A stretch of DNA of 6,511 nt, from NCBI GenBank assembly GCA_003165455.1, contig PLUJ01000245.1:6570-13080 (forward strand), given 5' to 3'. Positions 3,646 through 6,511 of this stretch are shown one piece after another. The translations under genes and the position numbers were made by a program. Origin of the DNA: Acidobacteriaceae bacterium. GTDB lineage: Bacteria; Acidobacteriota; Terriglobia; Terriglobales; Acidobacteriaceae. Below the pieces are notes generated by a model. The model was not told the DNA's origin and did no database searches. It saw only the letters and a program-made list of their open reading frames with translations. Within the stretch, counting starts at the first letter, position 1, and every line of letters starts with the position of its first letter.

Positions 3646-5292
3646 CTAATTGACGGTGAAGTTGGTGGAACTGGTAACGCTCCCACCTTTTGTGGTCACG
3701 ACGATTTTGCCGGTCGCCGCTCCGGCGGGAACGGTCAAGGTAATTTCGGAGTCGGAGACCACCGTGAACGCCGCCGATATTTTGTCGATCGTCACCTTCG
3801 TGGTTTGAGTCAGGCCGGTGCCGTTGAATGTCACCACTGTTCCGACTGGGCCGCTCGGGGGCGTGAAGCTTTTGTAGGTCGGAGTGATCCTGTAGCTCCC
3901 GAGGGTGGACAGTTTGGTCGACCCCGTGGTGACGGTGATGTCGCCGGTTAGCGCGCCCGTCGGGACCTCAGCGAGCATGTATGTGCTGCCGGTGAGTTTT
4001 GTGGCGGTGGCTTTTGTGCCTCCGAACTCGACCACAGACTTCGAGCTGAAACCCTGGCCCAGAATACCGACCCGCGCGCCTTCTGCGCCGGACTTCGTAT
4101 TCACCGGGGAGATGAAGGGGCTGTAGCCATTGTCCACGCTGTAGAACGAGCCGACCCCCACACCGCCCTGCTCGGTCGTGCTGTAAAGCGTGCCGTTGGT
4201 GGAAAGCAAGAGCGGAGCCTCAGGCTGACCGCAGTTCGAGCAAACGAGCGGGTAGAGATAAATTGTCTTGTATGCGCCCTTGGTTGTGATGTCGAAGAGT
4301 CCGGCTTGCGCGCAGCCCCCGCCGGCGCAATCCGTTGCGGCGCCAAACAACAGGCCATTCGGCCCTTGCGTCAACGGCAACGTAGGATATGCGCCGTCCG
4401 TCTGATTCGGGAAGCTGTAAAGCACCGTCTCTTCGCCGGCCGCGGTGATCTCGAAAATGGTTCCTTCATTCCCGGTGCCGCCCTGATAGGTGGTTCCATA
4501 GAAGTCGCCATTGGAGCCCTGAATCAGGTTGGCATTCGGATTCTCGCCATCCACGAATTCGCCATCCGCATTGGGCTCGAACGTGTATACCAGCGACTCC
4601 TTACCCGCGAGGGTGATTTTGAATACTCCGCCCCCGCTGATGATCCAGCCGTTTCCCACTCCCCATAAGTCGCCGTCAGTGCCTTCGATCAAGCCGAAGG
4701 GCAACACCGTGTCGTTCGGCGGACCTTGGAAGCTATACAGCAGGCTGTACGCTCCGGCCAGCGTAAGTTTGTACACCGTTCCGTAATTATTTGCCCCGCA
4801 AAAAGCTGTGGTTCCATAAAAATCTCCGTTACTGGCCTGGATTGGAGGCGCGTAGGGTATACATCCGTCGCTGGTCGATCCTTGGGCTGCGAAGTTGTGC
4901 AATACGGTCAAGACGCCGGCGGACGTCACTTTGAAAAGCGTGCCGTAACTGTTGGCGCCCCCATTCTGACAGGTGCCGTAGAAATTTCCATCGGTGCCCA
5001 GAGTCAGGCCGCTGCATGTCGATCCGTCCGATTGCGCCATCGGGTACAGGCTCGTGAGAACTCCCTCGGAGCTGATTTTGTAAATGATGCCCTGACAGCA
5101 TCCGTTGCCCGACAGCGTAACTCCGTAGAAGTCCCCGTCTTGTCCCTGCGCCATAACACCCGCAGGAAGGGTTAGGCTCGACCCGCCGCTGCCGAACGTG
5201 TAAATCGTGGTGACCGTTTGCGCCGGCGCAGCGATCGCTATCGCCACTAGGAATATCCCTGTGAGCAGCTTGGCCTTAAGAACTGTAGTCAT
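3646..5292 (-). CDS. Exported GloVer-repeat protein with two C-terminal IPT/TIG domains
   Basis: The protein has 548 residues. ATG 5292 is preceded by AGGAG (5299-5303) with 6 bases spacing. Residues 1-24 are a Sec signal peptide (K6/K8, hydrophobic 9-22, APA before Q25). Seven GloVer-type repeats follow, each with an (N/D)GDFYG-like turn, a glycine-rich loop, and G(T)(I/V)(F/Y)K(I/V)T..G....LYSF. They start near residues 49, 98, 152, 203, 258, 309 and 362; the last is degenerate. Seven such units would suit a seven-bladed propeller, which is an inference. Residues 389-470 and 471-548 are two IPT/TIG Ig-like domains (GQGFSSKSVVEFGG; SGPVGTVVTFNGTGLTQTTK). Ten cysteines lie in the repeat part (65, 66, 93, 108, 144, 165, 322, 327, 351, 354), fitting disulfides after export. 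There is no membrane anchor or sorting signal. Such proteins are abundant in Acidobacteriota and lack an assigned function; adhesion or surface binding is a guess. Confidence 0.85.
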   Translation of the reverse strand: MTTVLKAKLLTGIFLVAIAIAAPAQTVTTIYTFGSGGSSLTLPAGVMAQGQDGDFYGVTLSGNGCCQGIIYKISSEGVLTSLYPMAQSDGSTCSGLTLGTDGNFYGTCQNGGANSYGTLFKVTSAGVLTVLHNFAAQGSTSDGCIPYAPPIQASNGDFYGTTAFCGANNYGTVYKLTLAGAYSLLYSFQGPPNDTVLPFGLIEGTDGDLWGVGNGWIISGGGVFKITLAGKESLVYTFEPNADGEFVDGENPNANLIQGSNGDFYGTTYQGGTGNEGTIFEITAAGEETVLYSFPNQTDGAYPTLPLTQGPNGLLFGAATDCAGGGCAQAGLFDITTKGAYKTIYLYPLVCSNCGQPEAPLLLSTNGTLYSTTEQGGVGVGSFYSVDNGYSPFISPVNTKSGAEGARVGILGQGFSSKSVVEFGGTKATATKLTGSTYMLAEVPTGALTGDITVTTGSTKLSTLGSYRITPTYKSFTPPSGPVGTVVTFNGTGLTQTTKVTIDKISAAFTVVSDSEITLTVPAGAATGKIVVTTKGGSVTSSTNFTVN

Positions 5293-5626
5293 TGTTTTCT
5301 CCTGAATCTGATTCGAATTTCTGCCGCTATGGTTCTGAACCGCATAGTTAACGGTGAACCTGGAGCCCCGGCTGGTGGTACTATTTTCCGCGCGGGCCGC
5401 TCGCCAACTGGCTGAGACGACCGCGAATGCACGCCGACTATCACCTGAATTGGGGCTGGCGTAAAGCGACGGCTCGTCTACCTCGAAGCGACGAAATATG
5501 TTGTTTATCTACAACGGGTTACAAAAAGTTCTTGTCTTGAGTGGAGTAGCCCGAGAGTGCTAGTCCAACGGGGCTTTCCGTGGTGATAGACTCGGAACCG
5601 TCCTCCCCTACAAGCGTCGACGCCCT
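5293..5626. other. Divergent intergenic region between the GloVer/IPT gene and the wHTH-TPR gene
   Basis: These 334 bases must carry both promoters. Apart from the AGGAG ribosome site (5299-5303) of the minus-strand gene and the dyad at 5327-5347, I see nothing definite. A weak TTGAGT (5538-5543) with a CTAGTC-like hexamer 17 bases later could serve the plus-strand gene, but it is a poor match. No small gene is evident. Confidence 0.4.
5327..5347. promoter_or_regulatory. Dyad-symmetric operator candidate upstream of the GloVer/IPT gene
   Basis: The 21-base element has outer arms CTATG (5327-5331) and CATAG (5343-5347) and an inner palindrome GGTTC-T-GAACC (5331-5341). A further TGAACC occurs at 5355-5360. 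It lies about 35-55 bases upstream of the GloVer/IPT start, in the zone where a repressor or activator would act. The binding protein is unknown; the divergent wHTH regulator is one possibility. Confidence 0.3.
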
Positions 5627-6511
5627 ATGACTGTATCCAGCGAGCCCCAGACCGTTGTGCGCTTCGGTGTATTTGAGGCGGACTTGCGCGCGGGGGATCT
5701 GCGAAAAAAAGGAACCAGGGTAAAGATTCAGGACCTACCCTTTCGCGCGCTCGGAGTCCTTCTCAGCCGGCCGAATGAAGTTGTGACGCGCGAAGAATTC
5801 CGGCAGGCGCTTTGGCCGCAGGATGTTTTTGTCGATTTTGACCGCGCCATCAGCAGCGCCATCAAGCGACTGCGCGATGCGCTGGGCGACCCCGCTGAGA
5901 ATCCTATCTTTATAGAAACCATCGAGCGCCGCGGGTACCGGTGGATCGCTCCGACTTCTGGTGTCCCGACTTCGAGCACAATCACGCTGCTTGCGTCCGA
6001 TGCGCGTGACGCGGAGGGAGAGCCGGCAGTAAGTTCGGTGGCCGTTCCCGATCGTTCGATTTCGCCATCGGCGTTTTCGTTTCCGTCGCGAAGGTTGGAG
6101 TATGCCACGCTGGTTTTGGCGCTACTGTTGGTGGCGGGGATCATGCTCTTCGGGTTTCACGGGATAAAGGCCGCAGGCAATTCACCGCACTCGGGTGCGA
6201 ATGCTGGGTTGCATCCGGCGAATCAGGAAGCCAAGGATCTTTATCTGCAAGGCCGCTACTACTGGAACAAGCGCACGCCCGACGATCTGCAAAAGGCGGT
6301 GGACTATTTCATGCAGGCGATTGTTCACGATCCGGGATACTCGGATGCCTATGTTGGACTGGCGGACTGCTACAACCTGCTGCGCGAATATAGCGCGATG
6401 AAGAGTAGTGAAGCGTATCCGCGAGCGCTGGCTGCGGCGCGCAAGGCGGTTGAGCTTGATGACAAATCGTCGCAGGCGCACGCTTCGCTGGCGTTTGTTT
6501 CGTTTTGGGGA
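5627..6511 (+). CDS. CadC-like winged-helix regulator with one membrane helix and TPR domain, C-terminus missing
   Basis: The window end cuts the gene after 295 codons. Residues 11-108 are a Trans_reg_C/OmpR-type winged helix (VRFGVFEADLRAGDL, LPFRALGVLLSRPNEVVTRE, LWPQDVFVDFDRAISSAIKR, LRDALGDPAENPIFIETIER, RGYRW). A flexible, probably cytoplasmic, Ser/Pro-rich linker runs to 156, then a single membrane helix (about 158-178). From 200 on there are TPR-type helices (AKDLYLQGRYYWNKRTPDDL, AVDYFMQAIVHDPGYSDAYV, ALAAARKAVELDDKSSQAHA). In this architecture the DNA-binding domain is cytoplasmic and the TPRs would lie in the periplasm, with no phospho-acceptor domain. The ATG at 5627 is the first start codon after an in-frame TAG (5561-5563), and no Shine-Dalgarno precedes it. 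Signal and target genes are unknown; the divergently placed GloVer/IPT gene is a plausible target. Confidence 0.85.
   Translation, partial: MTVSSEPQTVVRFGVFEADLRAGDLRKKGTRVKIQDLPFRALGVLLSRPNEVVTREEFRQALWPQDVFVDFDRAISSAIKRLRDALGDPAENPIFIETIERRGYRWIAPTSGVPTSSTITLLASDARDAEGEPAVSSVAVPDRSISPSAFSFPSRRLEYATLVLALLLVAGIMLFGFHGIKAAGNSPHSGANAGLHPANQEAKDLYLQGRYYWNKRTPDDLQKAVDYFMQAIVHDPGYSDAYVGLADCYNLLREYSAMKSSEAYPRALAAARKAVELDDKSSQAHASLAFVSFWG

Noticed and set aside
3646..3648. Stop-codon read-through or recoding at the TAG of the GloVer/IPT gene
   Set aside because: The second IPT domain ends naturally at the stop, and the following 40 codons do not resemble a domain. The same-frame continuation has a one-in-three chance of being accidental.
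3589..5175. Several plus-strand frames (3589-3951, 4306-4668, 4726-5175) antisense to the GloVer/IPT gene
   Set aside because: They are antisense shadows of a repeat-rich, GC-rich coding sequence whose minus-strand frame has a signal peptide, repeats and IPT domains from end to end.
5728..6481. Minus-strand frames (5728-6144 and 6182-6481) at the right end
   Set aside because: They lie opposite the wHTH-TPR gene, which is open for all 295 visible codons and matches a known domain order.
1..6511. CRISPR array, tRNA, rRNA, or complete insertion sequence
   Set aside because: Reading both strands I saw no spaced direct repeats, cloverleaf-like segments, or transposase motifs.

Overview
The window looks like a chromosomal piece of an Acidobacteriota (Terriglobia-type) genome. 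The evidence is a large exported protein built from GloVer-type repeats plus two IPT/TIG domains, a CadC-like winged-helix regulator joined to a membrane helix and TPRs, and a small exported 'TGCV...HVGHK..VTGT' protein. All three types are expanded in that phylum. The assignment rests on protein style only, because no rRNA or other marker is present.

Left part (1-2432, all minus strand). Reading along the minus strand: an OxyR-like LysR regulator (2432-1413), a 520-base gap, a small methionine-rich exported protein (890-465), a terminator-like hairpin pair (405-460), then the N-terminal part of a Tat-exported molybdopterin oxidoreductase of the YedY/sulfite-oxidase superfamily (382-1, cut by the window edge). 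A peroxide-sensor-like regulator, an exported protein with about 21% Met in its mature part, and an exported molybdoenzyme of the superfamily that contains the methionine sulfoxide reductase MsrP resemble the oxidant-sink logic of the MrpX/YedY1 system of Azospira. This functional link is an inference. The regulator keeps the peroxidatic Cys199 of OxyR but has Phe at position 208. Two OxyR-style ATAG/CTAT arrays lie on either side of its gene (1205-1240 and 2904-2939).

Middle part (2433-3645). No intact gene is visible. It holds a decayed N-terminal piece of a GloVer-repeat gene (3212-2943, start codon lost) and the C-terminal tail of an Ig-like/choice-of-anchor-type domain (3519-3343). Both are on the minus strand, so this looks like a graveyard of surface-protein genes beside a living relative.

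Right part (3646-6511). The intact 548-residue GloVer/IPT protein (minus) is divergently arranged with a winged-helix/TM/TPR regulator (plus, 5627 to the window end). They share a 334-base spacer containing a dyad-symmetric element. The GloVer and wHTH genes look more GC-rich than the LysR gene and its flanks, which may reflect a different origin for the regulator region.
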